Source: Ferribacterium limneticum (GTDB lineage Bacteria > Pseudomonadota > Gammaproteobacteria > Burkholderiales > Rhodocyclaceae). From it: DNA of 64,000 bases. The stretch lies in NCBI RefSeq assembly GCF_020510625.1, contig NZ_CP075191.1:2022001-2086000 (forward strand), written 5' to 3'. Shown piece after piece: positions 8,444 through 17,527 of this stretch (positions within the stretch are counted from its first letter, which is position 1; each line of letters begins with the position of its first letter). Under the pieces are notes generated by a model. That model searched no databases. It was given only the letters and a program-made list of their open reading frames with translations, and was not told where the DNA came from. Both the position numbers and the translations under genes were made by a program.

Positions 8444-11400
8444 TGTGCACCTCCTGCCGTAGCGACCGGCGCCGGCGAAGCTGTCTCAGGCGTTGCCTCC
8501 TGATATTTGCTGGCCTTGCCAACCGCCACTGAGCGCGGCAGCACGACCCCTGCCAGGCCCCTCTGGGTACTGGCACCTTCGCTCGAACCACTCGCGGCTT
8601 GCGCCTGGGCGCTGCTGACCACGCGGAGGTCAATACCGACCTCCACCCCATCGGCTACCCAGGTGAGATGGAAAGAACCATCCGCCTGACGAGTACGCTT
8701 GGCGGCATTGATCATCTTTTCAAGGCCAAAACGGCCCGGCACGTTGATAACCTCGACGATCTTGCCCTCGAAGGTCGTCGCGGTGATCTTGGCGCCCGGC
8801 GCTCCGGCAGCATTCGGCCAGACAAAGTTGGCCCACTGCGGCGCACCATTGCGATAAGCCAGTTTCTGCCCATCAATCTCGATGACATAGCCGCTGGTGC
8901 CCGGTGACGGTTGCGGGCGCAGCATGAAGACCGTCTGCGCCTGACCGCCTGCCCCGCCGGCACCACCGCCCGCATCGGAGGCGGCCCCTCCCTCCAGCGG
9001 CGAAACCCAGCGCGCAAAGTCGCTCATGAACTCGGGCTGCAAGGTAATCCCGAGATCCCCCCAAGTGCGCGGCGTCACCGTATTGCCACGACGCACGACC
9101 AGCGATCCCATGGCCGATTCGACGTACTTGGAGACAGCGCCTTCCGGCCCGAAAACCTGAGCGATCTCGGTTGGCGACGCCTCGATATTGGATTTCGCCG
9201 CAAACGGATACTTGATCGCCAGCTTGCGGTTAAACGGCTCGTATACCTGGGCTTCCCATGTCTTGTTCAACTCTTCGGAGGCCGGCTTGATGATTGCCGC
9301 GTACGACTGCAAGAGCGGACGAACCAACAAGGGGCGCAACACGGCACGCTGGTTATCCGGCAGGCCGGTCAGCATCTGCTCATCGACAAAGCGCAGTGTT
9401 TCCGCCAACTCGGAGCCACCACCATCAATGGTCTCCCGCATCAGCTTGAGCGCCCCCGGCCCGGCATCACCCTGGTTCTTGAGTTGATTCAGGCGGGTAC
9501 GCACCTTTGAAAGCTGCTTGAGATAGGTATCGACCAGCGGATCGGCCTTGTCGCGCGGAATGACCAACCGGCCAAACCCGGCAAACTCCTTGCCGATCGG
9601 CCCCATCGGGATTTCAGCTGGCTTGGCGGAGACATTGACATCCATCTGGACACGACTCGGTGCCATCTGCAGCACCGAACGCTTGAACCATTCGATAAAC
9701 CCTTTCTGCGCCCGTTCCAGCCCCAGATTGGCCATCGCCGGGTTATCCCAGGCAGTCTGATCAAAAACCACCTTGATCAGCGTACCGACTGGGGATATCT
9801 GCGCATCACCCAGACGATCCATTGCCGCCACCGCCTCAGGGAAGGTTTCGAAGGAGGCAACGCTGATGCCTTGGACGAACTGCTTCCACTCCTCCGTGTA
9901 ATCACGCTTGTACATGGCCACCAGTGACTTCTGTATCTGCTCAGGGCTGCCTTCCAGCGTCAGATCGTCCTTGGTCGAAGTCTGCAGCACCCAATCCGCG
10001 TTGTTCTGCTCGCTGGTTGCCGCTTCCTTGATGGCGGTCTGGACATATTCCCGCCAGGCTTCAACAGTGAATGCACCGGACACCACATGGCTACCGGCAA
10101 CCAGCGTTGCATTGTCCGGACCAACGATATTGGCCACGGTCAGCGGCGCAAAGCGTGTCGAGGCGCGGGCCTTGATTTCGGCATAGACGCGTTCAGCCGC
10201 CGGCATGCCGCGCACCACCTGGCGCAACTTGTCGCGCACTTCATCGACCAGAACCAGGTTGTTGTTTATAACCGGCCACTCAGGATGCGTTGCGTGCTCC
10301 AGATAGAAGGTCAGCACTTTCCCGGCCGAGCGAATCATTTGCTCTCGCGTCATGGTGCCGCGATTGGCCTCCAGCCAGCCTCGCCAGAAACGCGTCATCT
10401 GGTCGGAAAGGTGACCGACGTCGACATGGTCGTGGCTCGACAACATCAGGTAAGTCTTGAGAGCGTTGTAGCCATCTTCAACATCGGATGGCGTCGCATC
10501 CTTGTACTGTTTGCTACGGGGCTGTTTGGCGGCCTGATTGCCTCCGTCTGCAGCACCTTGCGGCTTGAGACGGTCGCCTTGGGCATTGACCTCGTTGAGG
10601 AAGGCTTCAAGGTTGTCCTTGACCGGGATCAGCATGACATTACTGACGCCGGCAAAGTATTCCCGACGCAATTTGTCAGCCATCAACTCGCCTTGATACA
10701 ACCCAAGGCCAATGGAAACCGGGTGATCCTCGTTGAACTGCTCAAGTTGCGCCAAGCGGTCCTGGATAATTTCGAGGGCTTCGAGACGGGACTGCAGATC
10801 GATCCGCCCTTCCTGCACCTTCACCGCCTTGGCAATATCCTGTTCAACATTGGCCAGCAAACTCCGGTTATTGAAATACGACCAGCTCCAGCCGCCCAGC
10901 GCTACGCCCAGGAAGCATAAGGCGCCCAGCACTGCAAACTGGCGTAACTGGGCCTTGGCCTTGGTGGTGTGCTGGCGGACCAGATTGCGGTCCGGGAAAA
11001 TCACTTTCGAGAACAGTTCCTTGAGGAAGTAGCCATGGCTCAAGGCCGTGCGGACCGAAGCGCTGCCACCGCCATTCAAGGAAAACTTTCGCAGGATGCG
11101 GTCGTTGGAGACCGGCTTGATATCGGCGCTCTGAATGGCCGAGGTGATGTAGAAGCCGCGGAAAACCGGCTTGAACTGGAACGGGTTATCCTCAAACAGT
11201 GTGGCAATGAAGGCTTTCAGTGCTGGCTTGATCGAGGCAAATTCAGAGGGGAAGGTCAGCAATCCAGGCGGTGCGCTTTCGCCCTGCAGCCGCGACATTT
11301 GCGCGACGCTCATGGCGCGCAGGCCTTCATAAAGTTCGTCGAAATGCCGGTCGAACAGCGTGATCAATTCGCTGCCGTTCGACTGGTCATAAGGAATGGT

Positions 11401-12255
11401 GCCCCCCCAAACCCTGTCCCGCTCATTCCAGTCCAGATCGAGAAAGAACTCGTGAAATCCGGGAATCAGATCAACCTTGGTGAACAGGACGTAGACCGGC
11501 GCGAAAACCTCAAGCTTCTCGGTAAGCTCCTGAACACGCTGGCGCAGGCTCTTGGCCAGGTTGATCGCGAAGCTCGGCGAGTTGCCCATAAGCTCGCCGA
11601 TGCTGACGGTGACGATGATGCCGTTAATCGGTGCCCGCGGCCGATGCTTCTTCAGCAGACCAAGAAAGCCGAGCCACTCCTCCCGGTCTTCCTCATGCAC
11701 GGAATAGCGCCCCGCCGTATCGAGCAGGATGCCTTCAGTCGTGAAGAACCAGTCGCAGTTGCGGGTGCCGCCAATACCCTTGATGATCGCGTCGCCACCA
11801 TCATCAAAGGGAAATTTCAGCCCGGAATTGACGATGGCAGTGCTCTTCCCGGCAGCCGGATTGCCGATCGTCATGTACCACGGCAATTCGTACAATGCTT
11901 CAGCTCCGGAGACCTGACCGAGCTTGGAGGTCTTGATCGTCTTGACTGCCTCTTGCATGCGCTGCTTGAGCGTCTGGATTTCAGCCGAAGTCGCAGCCCC
12001 ACCCCGTTTGGGCGATACGTCGGCCTGCTGCTCGAGCATGGAACCGATCGCCTCCCCTGCCTTGCGCGCCCTTTGCCGGCGCACGAACCAGACCACGGCC
12101 CAGACAGCAAGTATCACCAGACTGGCTATTCCTGCCCAAATCATCGCCACCTTGAGCGTCTTGGCCCCCAGGAAAAAGAATGCCGCGACGGCAGCGACAC
12201 CGATGAATGAAAGAAAACGGGAGTCAGTCAGAAACGAACGTATTTGGGACATCAT
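8440..12255 (-). CDS. tssM: TssM (IcmF), T6SS inner-membrane complex protein
   Basis: A 1271-residue protein, a normal length for IcmF/TssM. Two membrane segments lie near the N-terminus (about residues 14-31 and 36-58) and a third near residue 440 (FAVLGALCFLGVALGGW). Between them is a cytoplasmic GTPase-like domain with Walker A GNPAAGKST at about residue 130, then GTRNCDWFFTTEGILLDTAGRY. The remaining roughly 800 residues are the periplasmic part that contacts TssJ. Together with TssL and TssJ it forms the trans-envelope channel; neither partner gene is in this window. The gene is the centre of a - strand operon, 21 bases after the 473-residue membrane protein. Two adjacent ATG codons (12255, 12252) make the exact start ambiguous by one residue. 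Confidence 0.95.
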   Translation of the reverse strand: MMSQIRSFLTDSRFLSFIGVAAVAAFFFLGAKTLKVAMIWAGIASLVILAVWAVVWFVRRQRARKAGEAIGSMLEQQADVSPKRGGAATSAEIQTLKQRMQEAVKTIKTSKLGQVSGAEALYELPWYMTIGNPAAGKSTAIVNSGLKFPFDDGGDAIIKGIGGTRNCDWFFTTEGILLDTAGRYSVHEEDREEWLGFLGLLKKHRPRAPINGIIVTVSIGELMGNSPSFAINLAKSLRQRVQELTEKLEVFAPVYVLFTKVDLIPGFHEFFLDLDWNERDRVWGGTIPYDQSNGSELITLFDRHFDELYEGLRAMSVAQMSRLQGESAPPGLLTFPSEFASIKPALKAFIATLFEDNPFQFKPVFRGFYITSAIQSADIKPVSNDRILRKFSLNGGGSASVRTALSHGYFLKELFSKVIFPDRNLVRQHTTKAKAQLRQFAVLGALCFLGVALGGWSWSYFNNRSLLANVEQDIAKAVKVQEGRIDLQSRLEALEIIQDRLAQLEQFNEDHPVSIGLGLYQGELMADKLRREYFAGVSNVMLIPVKDNLEAFLNEVNAQGDRLKPQGAADGGNQAAKQPRSKQYKDATPSDVEDGYNALKTYLMLSSHDHVDVGHLSDQMTRFWRGWLEANRGTMTREQMIRSAGKVLTFYLEHATHPEWPVINNNLVLVDEVRDKLRQVVRGMPAAERVYAEIKARASTRFAPLTVANIVGPDNATLVAGSHVVSGAFTVEAWREYVQTAIKEAATSEQNNADWVLQTSTKDDLTLEGSPEQIQKSLVAMYKRDYTEEWKQFVQGISVASFETFPEAVAAMDRLGDAQISPVGTLIKVVFDQTAWDNPAMANLGLERAQKGFIEWFKRSVLQMAPSRVQMDVNVSAKPAEIPMGPIGKEFAGFGRLVIPRDKADPLVDTYLKQLSKVRTRLNQLKNQGDAGPGALKLMRETIDGGGSELAETLRFVDEQMLTGLPDNQRAVLRPLLVRPLLQSYAAIIKPASEELNKTWEAQVYEPFNRKLAIKYPFAAKSNIEASPTEIAQVFGPEGAVSKYVESAMGSLVVRRGNTVTPRTWGDLGITLQPEFMSDFARWVSPLEGGAASDAGGGAGGAGGQAQTVFMLRPQPSPGTSGYVIEIDGQKLAYRNGAPQWANFVWPNAAGAPGAKITATTFEGKIVEVINVPGRFGLEKMINAAKRTRQADGSFHLTWVADGVEVGIDLRVVSSAQAQAASGSSEGASTQRGLAGVVLPRSVAVGKASKYQEATPETASPAPVATAGGAQ

Positions 12256-12276
12256 GAATTGGCTTTGCTCATTTAC

Positions 12277-13698
12277 TCAAGTAAGGCTGGGTTCGGTATT
12301 CGGTGACGGGATATAAGGCATGGCCAGCAGCACAGCCCTGTCGCGTTCATGTTGGTTGCTCAGGCATAGCACCGGTGCTTCGGTCGCCAAAACCTTCGTC
12401 CTGGCGCAGGCAAGCGCAATCAGTCCGCCAATCGGCGACAAGTCGCCACTGACCGTACCAACGGCGAGGCAATCCTTGATCGGATCAAAATGCTCAAAGG
12501 TCTGTCCGAGCCCTTCCATTGCTTCTGCAATTCGGCTGGCGCGATGATCGGCGTCCAGCAAGGCGGTCTTGACCTGCGTACTCTCGACGGCGCTGACATC
12601 AAGAAGTCCGGTGACGAGCTGTTCGATCAGCTTGCCGCCAATCCGCCCGCCCGCATCGACCGGCTTGTCCCGAACGCCCATGCTGACCCGGCTGAGGACC
12701 GCTACCTCCGGCAGCTCAAAACGTTCAACGCTTGCCCGACCGGCAAGGAGCAAGCCGACTGCACCTTCTCCGGGTATCTTTCGATCCTGATGATCGGCCG
12801 AAAACAGCTTGTTGCTGGCCGCCCAGCTTTCCACCGTTTGCTCATCCACGGCCGATGCAGCACCCAGCAACAGGGTCAGTTCAGAATTTGCAGGATCGCG
12901 ATTGATGCGCAGATTGATTTCATCAAGCTGACGCATCGCATCGAGTTCAGAGGCCACCGGAACCAGTGCGATATCCAGACCGGACCGCTCCTGATTGGGC
13001 CAGTAATTAAGCTGCAACCAGACCCGCAGGGTTGCAAGCTGCGACGAATCCCAGTTGGCTGGAACCAACCAGACGATCCGCAGCTTCAAGGCTGGACCAG
13101 CCTGTGCCAGCAAGGGTGTCAGGCGTTCTTGCACCGTGCCCAGCAAATGATCGAGCAGAGCCAGAGTACGAGCAACGTCCTCCCGCTCGGCAAATTTGCG
13201 AATAGACGCGGCATCAGCGGCCATTTTTTCCTGCATGCCATCGACGTCGAGATCCTTGACCTCGGCGAGAAAGACGGGGAAGCCAGCCCCGTCGGTCAAA
13301 CGAAAGCTGGGCTCTGGCCGCTGGCCGCCATCAATTGCCGCCAGGACATCATCCGTCGACGCGCCTGGCGCCGCAACAACAAAGCCTTCAACCAAGCAAA
13401 TATTGAATGCACGCTCGGCCGCTGCCGTCTTGGCCGACGTCGCAGCCAGTGGATCGTCGTCGCGCAGTGCCGGCGCATCGGGCTTATCAACTGCCGGCGG
13501 CGCCTTGAGATGTTCGATGAACCCGCGCAACAGCAAATAGCCCCCGACGAGGGCCAGCGGCAAGGCGCCTAGATAAAGGGCAAGATCAAGCTTGCTTGGC
13601 TCGTAATCGTTCGACTGCCACCATCCGAGCACGAGCGCCCAGACGAGGGCAAACGTCAACAAGCTCCCGCCAAGTATTTTGAACACCGTAGGCCACAT
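12277..13698 (-). CDS. Uncharacterised membrane-anchored protein of the T6SS operon
   Basis: A 473-residue protein with no motif I can name. It has two N-terminal membrane segments (FKILGGSLLTFALVWALVLG and LALYLGALPLALVGGYLLL) followed by about 400 soluble residues with alternating strands and helices (FNICLVEGFVVAAPGAS; LKLRIVWLVPANWDSSQL; DIALVPVASELDAMRQLDEINLRI). The C-terminal third contains a Gly/Ala-rich segment (VSGDLSPIGGLIALACARTKV). It lies between the PAAR gene (19-base gap) and tssM (21-base gap), so it is almost certainly cotranscribed with core T6SS genes and may be an accessory membrane component. Function unknown. The ATG at 13698 is the natural start. Confidence 0.75.
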   Translation of the reverse strand: MWPTVFKILGGSLLTFALVWALVLGWWQSNDYEPSKLDLALYLGALPLALVGGYLLLRGFIEHLKAPPAVDKPDAPALRDDDPLAATSAKTAAAERAFNICLVEGFVVAAPGASTDDVLAAIDGGQRPEPSFRLTDGAGFPVFLAEVKDLDVDGMQEKMAADAASIRKFAEREDVARTLALLDHLLGTVQERLTPLLAQAGPALKLRIVWLVPANWDSSQLATLRVWLQLNYWPNQERSGLDIALVPVASELDAMRQLDEINLRINRDPANSELTLLLGAASAVDEQTVESWAASNKLFSADHQDRKIPGEGAVGLLLAGRASVERFELPEVAVLSRVSMGVRDKPVDAGGRIGGKLIEQLVTGLLDVSAVESTQVKTALLDADHRASRIAEAMEGLGQTFEHFDPIKDCLAVGTVSGDLSPIGGLIALACARTKVLATEAPVLCLSNQHERDRAVLLAMPYIPSPNTEPSLT

Positions 13699-13717
13699 GA
13701 GAATCTATCGCCGCGTT

Positions 13718-13984
13718 TCAGTCTGTGGTCAGTGACTGACTGGCGATCAAAGTCGCCCCGCAGGCAGTCTTGTCACCATGACGGGCGGCCGGGCGTCCAT
13801 CGATCAGCGCCGTGGAATCCCCAGTCACAATGGTCGTTACGTTGCCATGACCTCGTTTTGGACAGGTCACCTGATCGCCGACCCGCGCCACGCCCTTCCC
13901 GTTGCAGTCGCTCGATTCGGATGCAGTGATAACCACTCCGCCGTGATCCGTCTTGTCGCCCAATAGAATGAAAGGTCTGCTCAT
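13718..13984 (-). CDS. PAAR-domain spike-tip protein
   Basis: An 88-residue protein that is essentially a single PAAR domain: MSRPFILLGDKTDHGGVV, ARVGDQVTCPKRGHG, GDSTALIDGRPAARHGDKTACGATLI. PAAR proteins form a sharp cone on the VgrG trimer and often bind zinc through conserved His/Cys residues, several of which are visible here. There is no effector extension, so it is a plain tip. I chose the ATG at 13984 over a TTG three bases upstream because GGAG lies six bases before the ATG but only three before the TTG. It is second in the - strand operon, 43 bases after the M15 peptidase gene. Confidence 0.9.
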   Translation of the reverse strand: MSRPFILLGDKTDHGGVVITASESSDCNGKGVARVGDQVTCPKRGHGNVTTIVTGDSTALIDGRPAARHGDKTACGATLIASQSLTTD

Positions 13985-14027
13985 CAATTACTCCAGAAGA
14001 TACGAGATTGCCCAAGTAGGGTCTTGA

Positions 14028-14876
14028 TCACTGACTAGCGCCTCGACCCAGGACACCGCTACGACGCAACTCCACGTGTCCGTAGTCCTGCATCTTCCAC
14101 TTGCCGCCCCAGGTCAGTCCGACCTGTTCGGCGATTTCCCCATACAACTGGTAACCACGCATGGCCCACGGATCGCGTTCCGAAATCACGACCTTTCCGT
14201 CCCGGTAAAAAGCGGAATCGGCAGCCAGGCCGTACTGGTGGTAGCTCATGTTGGCGCCGACCTGAGTGACATGCGCCCCCTGCTCAAACAATTTTGCCTG
14301 GCGCTCCGGGCTGCGATAGCCCTCGATCAACACCATGTCGTAGCCGTGCCGCTCCTTCATCAGCTTGAAAACAACGAGAAGGCGCTGGGTAAATACCTGA
14401 TCAAGCAAGTTCCAGTTGCGACTGGCATGAATCACATCCGGACGCACCATTTCCACTTCCCGAGATGTAAAGACCTCTGGCGGCAACGGCGGCGGCGGGA
14501 CGAGCTGCTCACCTTCGAGCAATACAGCAATCTGCCGGTCAGCAATTCGATGCTCATCGGAAAAGTCGAACACCGCCGGACTGTGCAACGCCAGCGCAAT
14601 CAGCGAGGGCGCCACGACCAAAAGCAAGGCTCCTCCGGTGAGCAGCGGGTTGGCGCTGACAAATCGCCCAAGACCTTTGATAAGCCCACGAAGCAGTTGG
14701 CCAACAGAGAGAAATCCTGAGGAAAATTTGAGCCCCACCCGGACCACTGGAAGCGCGCCGTTATTGAGAGCCCCCAGCAAGGTCGAGATGACGCGCGTGC
14801 GATAGCCGGGAAAAACAACCAGCAACACACCCAGCACAACAATCAGGAAATACGCCAATACGGCAGCCGCAACCAC
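14028..14876 (-). CDS. M15-family D,D/L,D-peptidase, TagX-like, membrane-anchored
   Basis: A 282-residue protein with an N-terminal membrane helix (residues 2-22) and a second hydrophobic segment (about 78-98). A Pro-rich linker (VPPPPLPPEV) follows, then a C-terminal M15 zinc peptidase domain. Metal-ligand motifs are visible: SYHQYGLAADSAF (His and Asp ligands) and YGHVEL (third ligand), with GYRSPERQAKLFEQG upstream. Peptidases of this kind cleave peptidoglycan stem peptides. TagX of Acinetobacter is an M15-type L,D-endopeptidase thought to open the wall for T6SS assembly, and this gene leads the tssM operon, so a similar role is likely. The start is GTG at 14876 with only a weak purine stretch upstream, so it is uncertain by a few codons. 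Confidence 0.8.
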   Translation of the reverse strand: MVAAAVLAYFLIVVLGVLLVVFPGYRTRVISTLLGALNNGALPVVRVGLKFSSGFLSVGQLLRGLIKGLGRFVSANPLLTGGALLLVVAPSLIALALHSPAVFDFSDEHRIADRQIAVLLEGEQLVPPPPLPPEVFTSREVEMVRPDVIHASRNWNLLDQVFTQRLLVVFKLMKERHGYDMVLIEGYRSPERQAKLFEQGAHVTQVGANMSYHQYGLAADSAFYRDGKVVISERDPWAMRGYQLYGEIAEQVGLTWGGKWKMQDYGHVELRRSGVLGRGASQ

Positions 14877-14943
14877 AGAAAGCTTTCACAAAGAGCCGCT
14901 CAAGACGCATTCAGAAGAAATACGCAGAACAGGGAAATAATCA

Positions 14944-14966
14944 ATTTGTATTATTTTAATACAAAT
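14944..14966. promoter_or_regulatory. Perfect palindrome between divergent genes
   Basis: Ten-base arms ATTTGTATTA and TAATACAAAT flank a TTT spacer, in a 202-base AT-rich gap between the divergent M15 peptidase gene (leftward, leads the tssM operon) and the 199-residue membrane protein gene (rightward). A symmetric AT-rich site here suits a dimeric regulator. It could instead be a short bidirectional hairpin. No consensus match was identified. Confidence 0.4.
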
Positions 14967-15078
14967 GGATTTCTTTATGAACTTGCCAACGTCCTATTAT
15001 AATGGCCGATGACTCAATGACATTCCACAATTACACGATGGAAGCATATCCAGACTGGAAGACAACAAAGGCTGAACG

Positions 15079-15678
15079 ATGAGCATCCTGCAAGACCTCG
15101 ACCCAAAATACGCAAAAATCCACACCCAGTCTTCATTTGCCGTATGGAAGTCAATTACCTGGATTTTGTCATTGCTGTTGATTCTGGCGTGGGCCAGCTG
15201 GCTGGTTTTTACGCTGCAGATCGACAACAGTGCCTCTGGAAATAAACTGCCCGGAAACGGCATGCCGGATCAAGGTGAGATCAGCAACGAGATCGCCAAA
15301 GCGCCGAGCATCGAACGCTCCCAGATTGCCTCGACCGACCTAGCGGCTGCGTCTCCAGCCAACAGCGGAGCAGGAAGCGCCATCATTCAGGAAGCTGGAC
15401 AGCCTGCGTCGATAAAATCGGAAAAAGGCCAAGAACCCATGCCTTTTCCTTCAATCGCACCAGAAGAAAAAAAACTGACGAATTCAGACCGGATGAGTAA
15501 AACCGATTCGAGGAATCAAAGCGCCCACCAGCAGGCCAAGAGACAAACAGGCCATTCTGCAGAACGAAAACCTGCCAACAACCATGCGAACAAGGTATCT
15601 GCCGACAAGAATTCGCAGCCAAATGCAAAAAAAGCCGCCGAACGCGACGTCGATATCATTACAGCAATCGTTCGGTAA
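15079..15678 (+). CDS. Hypothetical single-pass membrane protein
   Basis: A 199-residue protein I do not recognise. A short cytoplasmic start (MSILQDLDPKYAKIHTQSSF) is followed by one membrane helix (about residues 28-48, ITWILSLLLILAWASWLVF). A long Ser/Ala/Lys/Gln-rich, apparently disordered region runs to the end, and the last eleven residues are a more regular RDVDIITAIVR. Conserved-looking ends with a low-complexity middle suggest a tether between membrane and a partner. It is divergent from the T6SS operon across the palindrome at 14944 and may belong to that locus. A purine-rich AAAGG stretch lies about ten bases before the ATG. Confidence 0.6.
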   Translation: MSILQDLDPKYAKIHTQSSFAVWKSITWILSLLLILAWASWLVFTLQIDNSASGNKLPGNGMPDQGEISNEIAKAPSIERSQIASTDLAAASPANSGAGSAIIQEAGQPASIKSEKGQEPMPFPSIAPEEKKLTNSDRMSKTDSRNQSAHQQAKRQTGHSAERKPANNHANKVSADKNSQPNAKKAAERDVDIITAIVR

Positions 15679-15687
15679 TCAGATCCG

Positions 15688-15705
15688 GGCTTGGGGCAAC
15701 AAGCC
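15688..15705. terminator. Weak hairpin between convergent genes
   Basis: GGCTTG and CAAGCC arms around a six-base loop lie in the 32-base gap between the + strand hypothetical gene and the - strand ankyrin gene. The stem is short and no T-run follows, so this is only a possible terminator. Confidence 0.3.
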
Positions 15706-15710
15706 TGAGC

Positions 15711-16370
15711 TCACCTGACCTCGATAGTCACCGAGCGGCCCGAGACGCCACCAGCGCGCCGCAATGCGTCACCGATGTCTGTATTCTTGTTCCTTAGCGC
15801 AATATCAAGCGCCGTCTCTCCAGTATCGAGTTTCCGATTCGGGTCAGCTTTTTTGCCCAACAGCAATTGAACGATCTCGGCATGCCCGCTACGGGCGGCG
15901 GCGATCAAGGGCGTGGTGCCATTCTCGCTGGGCGAATTGACATCGGCCCCCGCGTTGATCAACACCCTGGCAATCTCGAGATGGCCGCTGAAGGCTGCAT
16001 AGGCCAGCGGTGTCCAGCCCGTCATATTGACGCCAGCCCCTCCCGCCACCAATAACTCGACCACCTTCAGATGGCCTCGAAAAGCAGCCAGCCGCAGGGC
16101 AGTGTCTCCAGCCGAGTTGCGCGCGTTGAGTTTGGCGCGATGCTTGATCAGGTAGCCGACCAAATCGGCGTGGCCATCGCGGGCCGCCAACATCAGCAGC
16201 GTATTGCCATCGATATCCGTCGTATCGATCGAAGCGCCTTTCTGCACCAGCTCGGCCACACCACTGGCATCCCCCATCTTCGCTGAGCTGATCAGGTCAT
16301 CATAGGTCGCAGCGCAGACCAGAACGGGAAAGGCCAGAGCAAAGACAGCGGTCAAAAAGGTTTTTTTCAT
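15711..16370 (-). CDS. Periplasmic ankyrin-repeat protein
   Basis: A 219-residue protein with a signal peptide (MKKTFLTAVFALAFPVLVCA) and about five ankyrin repeats. Examples are GNTLLMLAARDGHADLVGYLIKHRA, GDTALRLAAFRGHLKVVELLVAGGA, GWTPLAYAAFSGHLEIARVLINAGA and GTTPLIAAARSGHAEIVQLLLGKKA. Ankyrin repeats mediate protein binding; the partner is unknown. I chose the ATG at 16370 because it gives a clean signal peptide. A GTG at 16379 would instead overlap the tatD stop by four bases (GTGA) and add three residues. It is the last gene of the mltG-tmk-holB-pilZ-tatD run. Confidence 0.85.
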   Translation of the reverse strand: MKKTFLTAVFALAFPVLVCAATYDDLISSAKMGDASGVAELVQKGASIDTTDIDGNTLLMLAARDGHADLVGYLIKHRAKLNARNSAGDTALRLAAFRGHLKVVELLVAGGAGVNMTGWTPLAYAAFSGHLEIARVLINAGADVNSPSENGTTPLIAAARSGHAEIVQLLLGKKADPNRKLDTGETALDIALRNKNTDIGDALRRAGGVSGRSVTIEVR

Positions 16371-16375
16371 GGTTT

Positions 16376-17149
16376 TCACAGGCGGGCAGCGTGTTTGAAC
16401 AAGCGGAAGAAATTGTCGGTCGTCGCCGTGGCAATCTCTTCAAGCGAGACCCCGCGCAGGCGAGCAATTTCTTCGGCGACATAATGAACGTAGGCCGGTT
16501 CGTTGGGCTTTCCCCGGTACGGCACCGGCGCCAGATACGGGGAGTCGGTTTCAACGAGCAGGCGGCCAAGCGGGCATTTCTGAGCCACTTCCTTGACGAT
16601 GGTAGCGTTCTTGAACGTCACAATCCCCGAAAACGAGAGGTAGAAACCCAGATCGAGTGCTTGCCTGGCTATTTCCCAGTTTTCGGTAAAACAATGCATC
16701 ACGCCACCAACCGTGTCAGCCCCCTCTTCCTTGAGCACCCTGAGCGTATCAACGGCAGAATCCCGGGTATGCACCACGAGCGGCTTGCCACACCGTTTGG
16801 CCGCCCTGATATGCGTGCGAAAACGATCCCGCTGCCACTCCGGCTGATCCTTCTGCCAGTAGTAATCGAGCCCTGTTTCGCCCATGGCGATGACCTTCGG
16901 GTGCGAAGCAAGAGCGACAAGGCGATCTTCATCGGGCTCTTCGACATCCGTGTATTCCGGATGAACACCGACAGTAGCGAACAGGCATGGTTCCTGTTCG
17001 GCCAGCGCGAGAACCTTGGGAAAGTCCTCCAGATTGACGCCGATGCAGACCGCCAACCCGACCTGCTTGTCCTGCATGCGCTGAAGCACATCAGGCAGGC
17101 GATTGGTCAGATCAGGAAAATCGAGGTGGCAGTGAGAGTCGACCAGCAT
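16376..17149 (-). CDS. tatD: TatD-family metal-dependent hydrolase/DNase
   Basis: A 257-residue TIM-barrel hydrolase that opens with MLVDSHCHLDFPDL, the His-x-His metal site. It continues with IAMGETGLDYYW (metal-binding Glu), KPLVVHTRDS, GVMHCFTENWEIARQAL and LLVETDSPYLAP (Asp ligand), all TatD signatures. Members have 3'-5' exonuclease or deoxyribonuclease activity and are metal-dependent. It lies downstream of holB and the PilZ gene, the standard betaproteobacterial order. The symbol is used in the family sense: several TatD paralogues (ycfH/yjjV type) exist, and the position next to holB corresponds to ycfH in E. coli. Confidence 0.92.
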   Translation of the reverse strand: MLVDSHCHLDFPDLTNRLPDVLQRMQDKQVGLAVCIGVNLEDFPKVLALAEQEPCLFATVGVHPEYTDVEEPDEDRLVALASHPKVIAMGETGLDYYWQKDQPEWQRDRFRTHIRAAKRCGKPLVVHTRDSAVDTLRVLKEEGADTVGGVMHCFTENWEIARQALDLGFYLSFSGIVTFKNATIVKEVAQKCPLGRLLVETDSPYLAPVPYRGKPNEPAYVHYVAEEIARLRGVSLEEIATATTDNFFRLFKHAARL

Positions 17150-17158
17150 GATGGCTGA

Positions 17159-17521
17159 TCAGAGCGTATGCGTCGGCCGGGCAGATTGCATGACGCCGCC
17201 GAGCAGGCCTTCAATCTTGCGCCGCGCTTCCTGACCGCTTTCGTCATTGTTGAAATGCACACCGATACCCTGCGCCCGACCATTCTGGGCACCAGCCGGG
17301 GTAATCCAGACCACAGTCCCAGCGATTGGCAACTTGGCGGGATCGTCCATCAGAGAGAGAAGCATGAATACTTCATCGCCAATCTTGTAGCCTCGGGTCG
17401 TCGGGATAAAGATTCCGCCAGCTCGCAGATGCGGCATAAACGCGGCATAAAGCGCGGATTTCGAATTGATGTTCAGCGAGAGAACGCTCGGGCGCTGGGG
17501 AGCGGGTTTTGCTTCACTCAT
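17159..17521 (-). CDS. pilZ: PilZ-domain protein, type IV pilus assembly type
   Basis: A 120-residue protein that is one PilZ domain: RPSVLSLNINSKSALYAAFMPHLRAGGIFIPTTR, VFMLLSLMDDPAKLPIAGTVVWITP and AQGIGVHFNND. The canonical RxxxR and D/NxSxxG c-di-GMP motifs are not evident. That is typical of the PilZ protein proper, which interacts with PilB/FimX rather than binding c-di-GMP itself. The location between holB and tatD is the classical pilZ location in Pseudomonas and betaproteobacteria. It starts at ATG 17521, six bases after the holB stop. Confidence 0.9.
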   Translation of the reverse strand: MSEAKPAPQRPSVLSLNINSKSALYAAFMPHLRAGGIFIPTTRGYKIGDEVFMLLSLMDDPAKLPIAGTVVWITPAGAQNGRAQGIGVHFNNDESGQEARRKIEGLLGGVMQSARPTHTL

Positions 17522-17527
17522 CGTTGA

